Assembly: GCF_000423585.1 (NCBI RefSeq)
Contig: NZ_AUIG01000024.1
Location: 1-64,000 of the forward strand
Length of the DNA: 64,000 nucleotides
Reading direction: 5' to 3'
Source of the DNA: Salinimicrobium xinjiangense DSM 19287
GTDB taxonomy: Bacteria > Bacteroidota > Bacteroidia > Flavobacteriales > Flavobacteriaceae
Shown here: positions 39,799 through 48,714 of the stretch, one piece after another
Numbering within the stretch: position 1 is the stretch's first letter
How the letters are laid out: every line of letters begins with the position of its first letter
The notes under the pieces: generated by a model
What the model saw: only the letters and a program-made list of their open reading frames with translations
What the model was told of the DNA's origin: nothing
Databases searched by the model: none
Program-made: the position numbers and the translations under genes

Positions 39799-40551
39799 AT
39801 GCTTAAAATAAAGAATTTACACGCCAAAGCAGAAGACCTTAAAATATTAAAAGGCATTAATCTCGAAATTAATCCGGGAGAAATACATGCGATCATGGGA
39901 CCCAATGGTTCCGGAAAAAGCACATTATCCTCTGTAATTGCAGGAAAAGAAGAATATGAGGTGACCCGGGGAGAAATTTTTTTTGAGGGCGAAGAACTTA
40001 CTGAACTTGACGCCGAGGAAAGAGCACATAAAGGGATATTTCTATCTTTTCAATATCCCGTGGAAATTCCGGGAGTTACGGTGACAAATTTCATGAGGAC
40101 GGTAATTAATGCCAATAGAAAAGCAAAAGGGCTTAAAGATATGCCGGCAAATGAAATGCTAAAGAAGATCAGAGAGAAGTCAGAACTGCTTGAAATAGAT
40201 CGTAAATTTCTATCCCGCTCCTTAAATGAAGGATTTTCGGGAGGAGAAAAGAAAAGAAACGAGATCTTCCAAATGGCCATGCTGGAGCCAAAACTGGCAA
40301 TTCTTGACGAAACAGATTCCGGTCTTGATATTGATGCCCTTCGTATCGTTGCAAACGGTGTAAACAAATTAAGGAGACCAGATAACGCTACCCTGGTGAT
40401 TACACACTACCAGAGATTACTTGACTACATTATTCCGGACTTTGTGCACGTGATGCTTGACGGAAAAATTGTGAAATCAGGAGGTAAAGAACTGGCATAC
40501 GAGCTCGAAGAAAAAGGTTACGACTGGATCAAGGAAGAAGTAGGAGCGTAA
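39799..40551 (+). CDS. sufC: Fe-S assembly ATPase SufC
   Basis: ABC-type ATPase of the SufBCD complex. Walker [10 protein letters not shown] (about residue 35-43), the Q-loop in [12 protein letters not shown], a signature [11 protein letters not shown] and Walker [13 protein letters not shown] with the SufC-typical [11 protein letters not shown] are all present. The H-motif is in [10 protein letters not shown]. 250 residues, no transmembrane part, as expected. Followed by sufD after 61 bp. Confidence 0.98.
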   Translation: MLKIKNLHAKAEDLKILKGINLEINPGEIHAIMGPNGSGKSTLSSVIAGKEEYEVTRGEIFFEGEELTELDAEERAHKGIFLSFQYPVEIPGVTVTNFMRTVINANRKAKGLKDMPANEMLKKIREKSELLEIDRKFLSRSLNEGFSGGEKKRNEIFQMAMLEPKLAILDETDSGLDIDALRIVANGVNKLRRPDNATLVITHYQRLLDYIIPDFVHVMLDGKIVKSGGKELAYELEEKGYDWIKEEVGA

Positions 40552-40612
40552 TTCGCTTCGGAAAAGAAAACCTTTTAATTTTCCCTTTTTTGGGGAGTAA
40601 GAAAAAAGAACA

Positions 40613-41926
40613 ATGGAATTAAAAGATAAATTATTATCCTCATTTCTGGCTTTTGAAGAGAACGTGGATGTCAATACAGATCTTCACGACATAAGAAGCC
40701 AGGCAATTAAAGATTTTGAGGTCATGGGGTTTCCTACTAAAAAGCAGGAGGCCTGGAAATACACGTCTTTAAATAAGGTGTTGAAACACGACTATACGGT
40801 ATTCCCAAAAAAGGAGGATACCATTGACTACAGGGATGTCGAGAAGTACTTCATTGATGATATAGACACCTATAAGATCGTTTTCATTGACGGGATATAT
40901 GCTTCTCATTTGTCGGCAACGACTCATGAAAAAATAGATGCCTGCTTGATGTCTTCTGCTTTGAACAGCTCCAAGTATAAACCTATAATTGATAATTATT
41001 TTAATACTGTTGCTCCAAAAGAAAGTCTCACCTCTCTTAACACAGCTTTTTCCAGAGAAGGTGCCTTCATAAATATCCCAAAGAACACACTTGCCGAAAA
41101 GCCCATACAGGTGATCAATTTTTCTACCGGAAATGAATCTGCACTACTTGTACAGCCCAGAAATCTTATTGTTGTGGGTGAGAATTCGCAAGTACAGATC
41201 ATTGAAAGACACCAGAGTTTGACAGATCATCCTGTACTGACAAATTCTGTTACGGAAATTTATGCCGACAAAAGAGCTATTGTGGATTATTACAAAATTC
41301 AGAATGACAACCATTCTGCTTCTTTGATTGACAATACTTTTATTGAGCAACACCGGGAAAGCGTTTGTTCTGTACATACATTTTCTTTCGGCGGAAATCT
41401 TACCCGGAACAACCTGAATTTCTACCAAAAGGGAGAGCGCATTGATTCTACCTTAAAGGGAATAACCATTATTGGTGGAAAGCAGCATGTGGACCACAAT
41501 ACCCTGGTTCATCATATAGAACCAAATTGTGAAAGCCATCAGGATTATAAAGGAGTTTTTGCCGAATCTTCAACCGGAGTCTTTAACGGAAAGATCATTG
41601 TAAATAAAGAAGCGCAAAAGACAAATGCTTTTCAGGCCAATAACAATATTCTGCTGGACGATAAAGCGACAATTAATTCCAAACCTCAGCTGGAGATCTT
41701 TGCCGATGATGTAAAATGTAGCCACGGTTGTACTATTGGACAGTTAGACGATGAAGCCTTATTTTATCTTCGTTCCCGCGGGATTCCTATGAAAGAAGCG
41801 AGTGCATTGCTTATGTACGCTTTCGCCAATAATGTTCTGGAAAGTGTGAAAATCCCGGAGCTAAAAGCCCGTATCACAAAAATTATTGCTTTAAAATTAG
41901 GAGTTAGTGTTGGTTACAGCATTTAA
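40613..41926 (+). CDS. sufD: Fe-S scaffold partner SufD
   Basis: Pairs with SufB and SufC. The 437-residue protein has the N-terminal helical region with the KKQEAWKYTSLNKVL motif and a beta-helix core. The conserved SSTGVFNGKIIVNKEAQKTNAFQANNNILLDDKA segment ends with KCSHGCTIGQLDDEALFYLRSRGI, as in other SufD proteins, giving the Cys and His residues of the SufB-SufD interface. Next is sufS after 20 bp. Confidence 0.96.
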   Translation: MELKDKLLSSFLAFEENVDVNTDLHDIRSQAIKDFEVMGFPTKKQEAWKYTSLNKVLKHDYTVFPKKEDTIDYRDVEKYFIDDIDTYKIVFIDGIYASHLSATTHEKIDACLMSSALNSSKYKPIIDNYFNTVAPKESLTSLNTAFSREGAFINIPKNTLAEKPIQVINFSTGNESALLVQPRNLIVVGENSQVQIIERHQSLTDHPVLTNSVTEIYADKRAIVDYYKIQNDNHSASLIDNTFIEQHRESVCSVHTFSFGGNLTRNNLNFYQKGERIDSTLKGITIIGGKQHVDHNTLVHHIEPNCESHQDYKGVFAESSTGVFNGKIIVNKEAQKTNAFQANNNILLDDKATINSKPQLEIFADDVKCSHGCTIGQLDDEALFYLRSRGIPMKEASALLMYAFANNVLESVKIPELKARITKIIALKLGVSVGYSI

Positions 41927-41946
41927 GATCCTATAAATATCACCTG

Positions 41947-43185
41947 ATGAAAGTCGCCTCTTCCGAAATAAAATTTGATGTAGAATCTATCCGCAAAGAT
42001 TTTCCTATCCTCTCAAGGGAGGTGAACGGGAAACCCCTGGTTTATTTCGACAACGCAGCAACTTCGCAGACGCCCCGGCAGGTTATAGACGCAATTGTGG
42101 ATTATTACTCCCGCTATAACGCCAATATTCATCGCGGGGTCCATACGCTTTCACAGGAAGCTACAGATGCCTACGAAGCAGCCCGTAGAAAGATTCAGAA
42201 GCACTTCAATGCCGCTAAATCTCACGAGATCATCTTTACTTCGGGTACTACAAATGCTATTAACTTAGTGGCAAGCGGATTTTCGACTTTGCTGCAGGAA
42301 GGAGACGAGGTTATAGTTTCGGCTTTAGAACACCATTCCAATATTGTGCCCTGGCAAATGCTTTGTGAAAAGACAGGCGCCAAATTGAAGGTGATTCCTA
42401 TGAATGACCAGGGAATGTTAAGAATGGATGAATTTCAGAAACTTCTTTCGGAAAAAACGAAGCTGGTTTTTGTAAATCACGTTTCAAATGCTTTAGGCAC
42501 AGTAAACCCTATAGGAGATATAATAAAAAGTGCACATAAAGTAGGAGCGGCAGTTCTTGTAGATGGTGCACAAGCCGCACCACATATCAAGGCCGATGTT
42601 CAGGAACTGGATGTCGATTTTTATGTCGTTTCTGCTCATAAAATGTGCGGACCAACAGGTGTTGGGGTTCTATACGGAAAAGAAGAGTGGCTTAAAAAAT
42701 TGCCTCCATACCAGGGAGGTGGAGAGATGATCGCTACGGTTACTTTTGAAAAAACCACCTATGCTGACCTCCCTCACAAATTTGAAGCAGGCACGCCCAA
42801 TATCTGCGGCGGAATTGCTTTTGGAGCTGCCCTGGATTACATGAACAAAATAGGTTTTGAAGCGATCGCAGCTTACGAACACGAGCTTCTGGAATACGCT
42901 ACAGAAAAACTTCTGGAGATAGAAAATTTGAGGATCTATGGTACTTCAGCAGAAAAGACTGCCGTGATTTCTTTCAATATTGGAGAAATACATCCCTATG
43001 ATATCGGGACAATTATAGACAAACTGGGAATTGCTGTGCGCACGGGTCACCACTGTGCTCAGCCGGTCATGGATTACTATAAAATTCCTGGTACTGTAAG
43101 AGCCTCCTTTGCATTTTACAATACTAAAGAAGAAATTGATAGCTTTGTAGAGGCAGTCAAAAGGGCAAAAAATATGTTATCCTAA
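41947..43185 (+). CDS. sufS: Cysteine desulfurase SufS
   Basis: PLP enzyme that takes sulfur from cysteine for Fe-S assembly. The PLP Lys232 lies in SAHKMCGPTG. The persulfide Cys370 is in RTGHHCAQP, the short loop typical of the group II (SufS) type that needs SufE. ATSQTP and HHSNIVPW are conserved pocket motifs. The 412-residue length is normal. The META lipoprotein follows after 10 bp, then sufE. Confidence 0.97.
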   Translation: MKVASSEIKFDVESIRKDFPILSREVNGKPLVYFDNAATSQTPRQVIDAIVDYYSRYNANIHRGVHTLSQEATDAYEAARRKIQKHFNAAKSHEIIFTSGTTNAINLVASGFSTLLQEGDEVIVSALEHHSNIVPWQMLCEKTGAKLKVIPMNDQGMLRMDEFQKLLSEKTKLVFVNHVSNALGTVNPIGDIIKSAHKVGAAVLVDGAQAAPHIKADVQELDVDFYVVSAHKMCGPTGVGVLYGKEEWLKKLPPYQGGGEMIATVTFEKTTYADLPHKFEAGTPNICGGIAFGAALDYMNKIGFEAIAAYEHELLEYATEKLLEIENLRIYGTSAEKTAVISFNIGEIHPYDIGTIIDKLGIAVRTGHHCAQPVMDYYKIPGTVRASFAFYNTKEEIDSFVEAVKRAKNMLS

Positions 43186-43195
43186 AGTTCAGGCA

Positions 43196-43600
43196 ATGAA
43201 GAATTTCCTGCTATTGTTTTTCTCCCTGATTTTATTGTCATGTGCCAACACTGCCGATACGGTCACAGATGAAAGTCTTGATGGAGATTACCAGATTTCG
43301 GAGATAGATGGTCAAAAAATTGTCTCTGAAAAAATAATTTTAGAATTTAATCCTATTGGAAACAGGGTTTCAGGAAATACCGGATGTAACCAATTTTCGG
43401 CTCATTACAACCAGCATGGAAATAATCTTGAATTTTCCACTCCCATGAATACAAGAAAACATTGTGAAGGGAAAATGGAAATGGAAAGACAAATTCTTTC
43501 TTCTCTTGAAAAGGTTTCCAGACTGAACAGGACAGGACAGGAAATCTTCGTTTATTCTATAAACAATGAGCCACTTTTCACCTTAATCAAAATAGATTGA
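43196..43600 (+). CDS. META domain lipoprotein
   Basis: A 134-residue lipoprotein: MKNFLLLFFSLILLSC, with the lipobox Cys at residue 16. The mature part is a META/HslJ-like domain: GDYQISEIDGQKI, then SGNTGCNQFSAHY and STPMNTRKHCEGKMEMERQILSSLEKV, which carry the family's conserved Gly-Cys-Asn and Met-Thr-x-Cys-like positions. Two cysteines (in GCN and KHCEG) could form the usual disulfide. It is embedded between sufS and sufE (1-bp gap), an odd place for an envelope protein. Confidence 0.85.
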   Translation: MKNFLLLFFSLILLSCANTADTVTDESLDGDYQISEIDGQKIVSEKIILEFNPIGNRVSGNTGCNQFSAHYNQHGNNLEFSTPMNTRKHCEGKMEMERQILSSLEKVSRLNRTGQEIFVYSINNEPLFTLIKID

Positions 43601-43601
43601 A

Positions 43602-44027
43602 ATGAGTAACATCAAGAAAATACAGGAAGAGATTGTGGAGGAATTTGAAATGTTTGACGACTGGATGCAGCGGTATGAACATATGATCGAACTTGGTAAA
43701 TCCCTCCCTCTCATTGAAGAGAAATATAAAACGGAAGATAATCTAATAAAAGGATGTCAGAGTAAGGTGTGGGTACATGCCGAACTTCAGGGAGATCGAC
43801 TGATCTTTACTGCAGATAGTGATGCCATAATCACCAAAGGAATTATTGCTATTCTGGTAAGAGCCTATTCAAATCAACATCCAAAGGACATTCTGGAAGC
43901 AGATACTGCTTTTATAGACGAAATAGGTCTGAAAGAGCATTTATCCCCTACCCGGGCAAATGGTCTTGTTAGTATGATAAAACAATTAAAAATGTATGCT
44001 GTTGCATATCAAACACAACTGAATTAA
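43602..44027 (+). CDS. sufE: Sulfur acceptor protein SufE
   Basis: Accepts persulfide sulfur from SufS and passes it to SufB. The acceptor Cys52 lies in NLIKGCQSKVW. FEMFDDWMQRYEHMIELGKSLP is the usual N-terminal helix motif, and SPTRANGLVSMIKQLK the C-terminal helix. 141 residues, normal length. One bp after the META lipoprotein gene and 1 bp before sufT. Confidence 0.96.
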   Translation: MSNIKKIQEEIVEEFEMFDDWMQRYEHMIELGKSLPLIEEKYKTEDNLIKGCQSKVWVHAELQGDRLIFTADSDAIITKGIIAILVRAYSNQHPKDILEADTAFIDEIGLKEHLSPTRANGLVSMIKQLKMYAVAYQTQLN

Positions 44028-44028
44028 G

Positions 44029-44352
44029 ATGGAACACGCACAAAATTCGGAGATTCTTGGAGAGAAAATCGTTACTGTTCTAAAAACGATCTATGACCCC
44101 GAGATTCCGGTCGATATATATGAACTGGGATTGATCTATGACGTTATGGTCAATGAGGATAATGAGATAAAGATCCTTATGACCCTTACTACTCCCAATT
44201 GTCCCGTAGCCGAATCGCTGCCTATGGAAGTAGAAGAGAAAGTCAAATCAATGAACGAGGTCAAAGATTGTGAAGTGGAGATCACATTTGATCCACCGTG
44301 GACTCAGGAACTAATGAGTGAAGAAGCCAAGCTTGAGCTTGGAATGCTTTAA
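44029..44352 (+). CDS. sufT: SufT / MIP18-like DUF59 protein
   Basis: A 107-residue DUF59 protein that aids Fe-S cluster delivery in SUF systems. YDPEIPVDIYELGLIYDV and TLTTPNCPVAESLP (with the conserved Cys) are the family motifs, and FDPPWTQELMSEEAKLELGM is the C-terminal signature. It is tightly spaced after sufE and 31 bp before the DUF2480 gene. Confidence 0.93.
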   Translation: MEHAQNSEILGEKIVTVLKTIYDPEIPVDIYELGLIYDVMVNEDNEIKILMTLTTPNCPVAESLPMEVEEKVKSMNEVKDCEVEITFDPPWTQELMSEEAKLELGML

Positions 44353-44383
44353 TTACTGCTGAAGAAAACAATTATAACCACCA

Positions 44384-44887
44384 ATGGCCGAAGAGATTAT
44401 TAACCGTGTCGCTAACAGCAAACTTGTTACCATTAATCTGGAGGATTACTACCCCCAGGGAGAGCGGGTAATGTTTGATATTAAAGACTGGTTGCTGGAG
44501 GAATTTGTTCTGAGAGAAAAAGATTTTAGAGCAAGCGCAAAATCGCATGACTGGTCGCAATACGCCGGCAAGTTTGTGGCGCTAACCTGCTCCAGTGATG
44601 CCATTATTCCGGGTTGGGCTCATATGCTCCTTAGCACCTACCTTGCTCCTGTAGCAAAGAAGGTGGTTGTGGGCGACCTGGAAATGCTGGAAACGATACT
44701 TTACACTGAAATCCTTAGCAATCTTGATCTATCGGAATATACCGGAATTCCTGTCATTATAAAAGGCTGTTCCCGCAGACCGGTTCCTCAAAATGCATAC
44801 CTGCAACTCATAAATAAGCTACAACCTATTGCTAAAAGCATTATGTATGGCGAAGCCTGTTCGTCTGTACCTTTATTTAAAAAATAA
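44384..44887 (+). CDS. DUF2480 family protein
   Basis: A 167-residue cytosolic protein nearly restricted to Bacteroidota. It carries NLEDYYPQGERVMFDIKDWL, then three spaced cysteines at 69 (LTCSSDAIIPGW), 129 (IKGCSRRPVP) and 159 (GEACSSVPLF), each next to small or basic residues. Function not known. Location directly after sufT at the end of the suf operon, and the three Cys, suggest a role in cluster assembly or delivery (inference). Confidence 0.82.
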   Translation: MAEEIINRVANSKLVTINLEDYYPQGERVMFDIKDWLLEEFVLREKDFRASAKSHDWSQYAGKFVALTCSSDAIIPGWAHMLLSTYLAPVAKKVVVGDLEMLETILYTEILSNLDLSEYTGIPVIIKGCSRRPVPQNAYLQLINKLQPIAKSIMYGEACSSVPLFKK

Positions 44888-44890
44888 ATT

Positions 44891-45781
44891 ATGAAGAAAC
44901 TATTACTCTCAGCTTTTATTTTATTTGGATTTGTTGTCAACGCACAGGAAGAACAGGATGAAACTCCGCCGCAAGGATGGAATTCTGAGGGTAAATTTCA
45001 ACTGCTCTTCAACCAGTCGGCATTTAATAAGGAATGGACCGGCGGCGGAACTTCGAGTATGGCAGCAAATCTTGTCCTGGATTACAACCTCAACTACAGG
45101 CAGGGCGATTTCACATGGGACAATAAATTCCTCGCCAACTACGGACTCACAAAACTCAAAGGAGATGAATTTACCCGCAAGACCAGCGACCGCCTGGAGG
45201 TGAATTCTATTGCCGGGAAACAGCTTGAAAATTCCAACTGGTATTATTCCTTTTTTGCAAATTTCAGAACGCAGTTCAGCAAAGGATATACCTACTCCAA
45301 AAATGCTGATGGAGTCGAGATCCGCACCGAAACTACTCATATGTTTTCTCCGGCCTATCTTCAATTCGGACCCGGTATGATGTGGAAAAAAAGTGATGAT
45401 TTCTGGTTTAATCTTGCTCCGGCAACTGCCCGATTCATCTTTGTAGATCCCGCATTCACCTCTGCACCGGGCTATGTTGACGGCGATTATTACGGAGTGG
45501 ACCGGGGAGAAAGCAGCCGCTTTGAACTGGGAGCATCGGTTAGCGCCTATTTAAAATATGAGGTGATGACCAATGTAAACATGGAGCACAACCTTAGTCT
45601 CTACTCGAATTACCTGGATAAGCCGGGAAATGTTGATATTGACTACCTGCTTAATCTTGATATGAGCATCAATCAATATCTTTCCGCCAATTTCATCTTT
45701 CAGGCCATCTACGACGACAACACGGTGGGCGCTTTTCAGATACGGGAAGTGTTTGGAGCAGGATTGACCTATACCTTTTAA
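44891..45781 (+). CDS. DUF3078 outer-membrane-type protein
   Basis: A signal peptide (about 1-19, ending NAQ) is followed by a 277-residue mature region rich in alternating aromatic beta-strands: WNSEGKFQLLFNQSAFNKEWTGGGTSSMA, then DFTWDNKFLANYGLTKLKG, ending in FGAGLTYTF with a terminal Phe. This is the layout of DUF3078 beta-barrel proteins. It is 3 bp after DUF2480, so probably the last gene of the suf transcript. Function unknown. Confidence 0.82.
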   Translation: MKKLLLSAFILFGFVVNAQEEQDETPPQGWNSEGKFQLLFNQSAFNKEWTGGGTSSMAANLVLDYNLNYRQGDFTWDNKFLANYGLTKLKGDEFTRKTSDRLEVNSIAGKQLENSNWYYSFFANFRTQFSKGYTYSKNADGVEIRTETTHMFSPAYLQFGPGMMWKKSDDFWFNLAPATARFIFVDPAFTSAPGYVDGDYYGVDRGESSRFELGASVSAYLKYEVMTNVNMEHNLSLYSNYLDKPGNVDIDYLLNLDMSINQYLSANFIFQAIYDDNTVGAFQIREVFGAGLTYTF

Positions 45782-45879
45782 AAAAGGGATTTTCAGAAGA
45801 AATTTTCCGCAGCCTTAAAATTAGCTTATGTTTAAGAGGACGAGGACATGGAGTCCTGTTCTTGTAGAGCATATTTGTG

Positions 45880-45887
45880 TAACTTTG
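45880..45887 (+). promoter_or_regulatory. Putative hflX promoter (-7 element)
   Basis: TAACTTTG matches TAnnTTTG 19 bp upstream of the hflX start. No clear -33 element. Nothing else is assigned in 45782-45906. Confidence 0.4.
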
Positions 45888-45906
45888 TTAGTATAGCAAA
45901 GCTTTT

Positions 45907-47130
45907 ATGTTAGAAAAAAACAATCTAGAATACGAAAAAGTAGTTTTAATCGGGATCGTCACCCGGGAGCAGAGTGAAGAAAAACTTGAAGAATATCTGG
46001 ACGAACTGGAGTTCTTGACCTACACAGCAGGAGGCGAGGTAGTGAAAAGATATACCCAAAAAATGGAGCGGCCAGATCCTAAAACCTTTATTGGTTCAGG
46101 TAAGATGGAACAGGTGCGGGATTATATCAACGAGCATGAAGTGGGAACGGCAATTTTTGATGATGAACTCTCCCCTGCCCAACAAAAGAACATCGAGCGG
46201 GTACTTAATTGCAAGGTATTAGACCGTACCAATCTTATTCTGGATATTTTTGCTCAACGCGCCACCACCAGTTATGCGCGCACCCAGGTGGAACTGGCTC
46301 AATACCAATATTTACTTCCAAGGCTGGCAGGGATGTGGACTCACCTTGAGCGGCAGCGCGGAGGTATTGGAATGAGAGGTCCCGGGGAGACAGAAATTGA
46401 GACCGACCGCAGGATAGTCCGTGATAAAATTTCCCTTTTAAAGAAGAAACTGGAGACCATTGACAAACAAATGGAAGTACAGCGTGGAAACCGCGGCCAG
46501 CTGGTACGGGTTGCTTTAGTAGGATATACCAATGTGGGTAAATCTACTCTTATGAACGTAATTAGTAAGAGTAAGGTTTTTGCTGAAAATAAGTTATTCG
46601 CCACACTGGATACCACGGTAAGAAAGGTTGTAATAAGAAACCTGCCTTTCCTGCTTACAGATACTGTAGGATTCATCCGGAAGCTTCCCACTCAACTGGT
46701 CGAGTCTTTCAAATCAACTCTTGACGAAGTAAGGGAAGCAGACCTGCTGCTACATGTAGTGGACATCTCGCATCCTCAATTCGAAGATCATATTGCTTCG
46801 GTAAACCAGATTCTTGCAGAGATCAAAAGTGCAGAAAAACCTACTCTAATGGTGTTTAACAAAATTGACGCCTACGAAGCTGAAAAGATCGAAGAAGATG
46901 ATCTCATGACCGAAAAGACCAGTTCTCACAACACTTTAGCGGAATGGGAGAATACCTGGATGAACAGGTTGGGTGATAATGTGCTGTTCATCTCTGCTCT
47001 GAACAAAGAAAACCTTGAAGAATTCAGGAAGAAGGTTTACGAGGCAGTGCGTGAAATACACATCACCAGATTCCCCTATAATAATTTCCTTTATCCGGAG
47101 TACGACACTTATACCGACGAGGAAGAATAA
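45907..47130 (+). CDS. hflX: Ribosome-associated GTPase HflX
   Basis: GTPase that rescues or splits stalled and heat-damaged ribosomes. The N-terminal HflX domain (about 1-190) has the KTFIGSGKMEQV and FDDELSPAQQKNIE motifs and the RGGIGMRGPGETEIETDRR loop. The G domain has G1 GYTNVGKST, G2 ATLDTTVRKV, G3 DTVGFIRKLP and G4 FNKID. The 407-residue length is normal. It has its own promoter-like element. Confidence 0.96.
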   Translation: MLEKNNLEYEKVVLIGIVTREQSEEKLEEYLDELEFLTYTAGGEVVKRYTQKMERPDPKTFIGSGKMEQVRDYINEHEVGTAIFDDELSPAQQKNIERVLNCKVLDRTNLILDIFAQRATTSYARTQVELAQYQYLLPRLAGMWTHLERQRGGIGMRGPGETEIETDRRIVRDKISLLKKKLETIDKQMEVQRGNRGQLVRVALVGYTNVGKSTLMNVISKSKVFAENKLFATLDTTVRKVVIRNLPFLLTDTVGFIRKLPTQLVESFKSTLDEVREADLLLHVVDISHPQFEDHIASVNQILAEIKSAEKPTLMVFNKIDAYEAEKIEEDDLMTEKTSSHNTLAEWENTWMNRLGDNVLFISALNKENLEEFRKKVYEAVREIHITRFPYNNFLYPEYDTYTDEEE

Positions 47131-47168
47131 GTAGAAAATTTGCTATTTTAGAGGATCTAAAATTCCTG

Positions 47169-47894
47169 ATGAAAAAGCTGATCCTATTCCCTTTGCTATT
47201 ATTCTTCGGAATGTCATCTGCCCAGGATCTTGAGGGCTCCTGGAAACTGGTTGAAAAAAACGGCACACCTGTATCCGACCGGGAGACCATAAGAATTTAT
47301 CAGGATGGGTATTTTACCTATGGCACAAAACAGGTCGGTACAAATAAATTTATAGAAGCGGGAGGCGGTGAGTATGAGAACAACGATCAATATATTGAAC
47401 GTTACGATTTCAATACAACTGACACCTCCGTGGTGGGAAAAGAAATTAGATATGACTTTTCACAGGCAGGAGATAAGTTCACGATCAAGACCGGAAATGA
47501 TAGATCCCAGACCTGGCAAAGGGTTTCTTCAAACCAGAATGACCTTTCCGGCAATTGGGTCTTTACAGGAAGACAAAGGAATGGAGAAATGCAACGCAGC
47601 ACTCCGGGAGATCGCAGAACCGTTAAGATCATTGGCGGGGACCGTTTTCAATGGGTAGCTTTCAATTCAAAAATAAAAGAATTTTCGGGCACCGGCGGGG
47701 GAACATATACTGCTGAGAACGGGAAATACACCGAAAATATTGATTTTTTCTCCAGAGATGACAGTCGTGTAGGTGCAAGCCTCGACTTCGACTTCGAAGT
47801 AAAAGACGGTGAGTGGCATCACAAGGGGAAGAGCTCCAAAGGAGATCCCATTTATGAGATTTGGTCTCCATACGCTGAGGCTTATAAAAAATAA
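47169..47894 (+). CDS. Secreted protein with a duplicated lipocalin-like domain
   Basis: A signal peptide (about 1-19, ending SSAQ) and two copies of a ~105-residue beta domain. Copy 1 has LEGSWKLVEKNG, EAGGGEYENNDQYIERYDF and SVVGKEIRYDFSQAGDKF. Copy 2 has LSGNWVFTGRQRNG, GTGGGTYTAENGKYTENIDF and SRVGASLDFDFEVKDGEW. The repeated GSW/GNW start and GGG.Y.....YTE core suggest a lipocalin-like fold. Function unknown. It follows hflX after 38 bp. Confidence 0.75.
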   Translation: MKKLILFPLLLFFGMSSAQDLEGSWKLVEKNGTPVSDRETIRIYQDGYFTYGTKQVGTNKFIEAGGGEYENNDQYIERYDFNTTDTSVVGKEIRYDFSQAGDKFTIKTGNDRSQTWQRVSSNQNDLSGNWVFTGRQRNGEMQRSTPGDRRTVKIIGGDRFQWVAFNSKIKEFSGTGGGTYTAENGKYTENIDFFSRDDSRVGASLDFDFEVKDGEWHHKGKSSKGDPIYEIWSPYAEAYKK

Positions 47895-47910
47895 AATTTT
47901 TGAATAGAAA

Positions 47911-47952
47911 TATAAGGCCTCACAGGTTTCCAAAACCTGTGAAGCCTTATAT
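47911..47952 (+). terminator. Terminator after the duplicated-domain protein
   Basis: TATAAGGC, CACAGGTTT and AAAACCTGTG, GCCTTATA form a long stem with a short CC loop. The CACAGGT/ACCTGTG core recurs at 55373-55397. No other signal is seen in 47953-48145. Confidence 0.7.
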
Positions 47953-48170
47953 ATGATAAAACTTCTTTCTAAGATATCACCGTCCCATTCCTGACTTCAT
48001 CTTCATTGAAAAATCCCGGCTCGGAAAAATTGAGTAAAGTGAAGGTATCTTAAGCAGAAGTTGCTTCATATCAGCAAATAGTGGTCTTTAAGGAGAGGCA
48101 GGAGGTAAAGGGATGGAAAATCAGTTTTGACCATTTCTGTTTCGGTCTAGTTTCGACTACCGCCAACGAT

Positions 48171-48219
48171 GTCAGGTCGAGCCTTTCGACTACCGCTCAA
48201 GACAGGCTCATCGAGACCT
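48171..48219 (+). repeat. Left copy of 49-bp direct repeat flanking the GIY-YIG gene
   Basis: It begins GTCAGGTCGAGCCTTTCGAC and contains its own inverted arms (AGGTCGAGCCT against AGGCTC..TCGAGACCT). Its last two bases lie in the GIY-YIG stop codon. It matches the right copy (48626-48674) at 47 of 49 positions. Confidence 0.85.
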
Positions 48220-48538
48220 ACTCTTTTTTTGTGTTATTTCTATAGTGGGACTCATTCCTGCATTCTGCTAAAAGCTTCAGAAGCATTTCATCCTCATTAG
48301 CTAAAGCTCTTTTCTTTTGAGCACTCCACTTCTTAATCTTTTTTTCAAACCAGATCGCCTGGTTCGCATCATTGAATTCCTGATGAAAGATGACCTCAAC
48401 GGGTCTTCTTTTGAACGTGAAACTGTTTTTATCTACACCTGCATTATGCTCATCTAATCTTCTGGAAATATCGTTTGTTATTCCGGTGTAGAGAAGTTTA
48501 TCTGAACATTCCAGGATGTAGACGTAATATCTTTTCAT
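48218..48538 (-). CDS. Solo GIY-YIG endonuclease family protein
   Basis: A 106-residue single-domain protein. The start is the ATG giving MKRYYVYILECSDK. The GIY-YIG elements are YVYIL and LYTGIT, followed by the catalytic Arg/Glu region DISRRLDEHNAG and the YhbQ/UPF0213-type PVEVIFHQEF and AIWFEKKIKKWSAQKKRALA. Related proteins are stand-alone nucleases of unclear role. Here it is bracketed by 49-bp direct repeats, the left one reaching into its stop codon, and further palindromic repeats follow to 48880. Confidence 0.85.
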   Translation of the reverse strand: MKRYYVYILECSDKLLYTGITNDISRRLDEHNAGVDKNSFTFKRRPVEVIFHQEFNDANQAIWFEKKIKKWSAQKKRALANEDEMLLKLLAECRNESHYRNNTKKE

Positions 48539-48625
48539 TGTTATCAACTAAGTCTCATCTTAACGAGAGACCCTTGAACTCTGTTTCGACTCTCTTAGTA
48601 CAGGATGGTCTTATAGACACAGGGT

Positions 48626-48674
48626 GTCAGGTCGAGCCTTTCGACTATCGCTCAAGACAGGCTCGTCGAGACCT
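48626..48674 (+). repeat. Right copy of 49-bp direct repeat flanking the GIY-YIG gene
   Basis: Same orientation as the left copy; two substitutions (TATC for TACC, CTCG for CTCA). It lies 87 bp upstream of the GIY-YIG start codon. Confidence 0.85.
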
Positions 48675-48714
48675 CCTTTTGAGTATAGAATTGCCATTCT
48701 TCTTCACCAACAAA

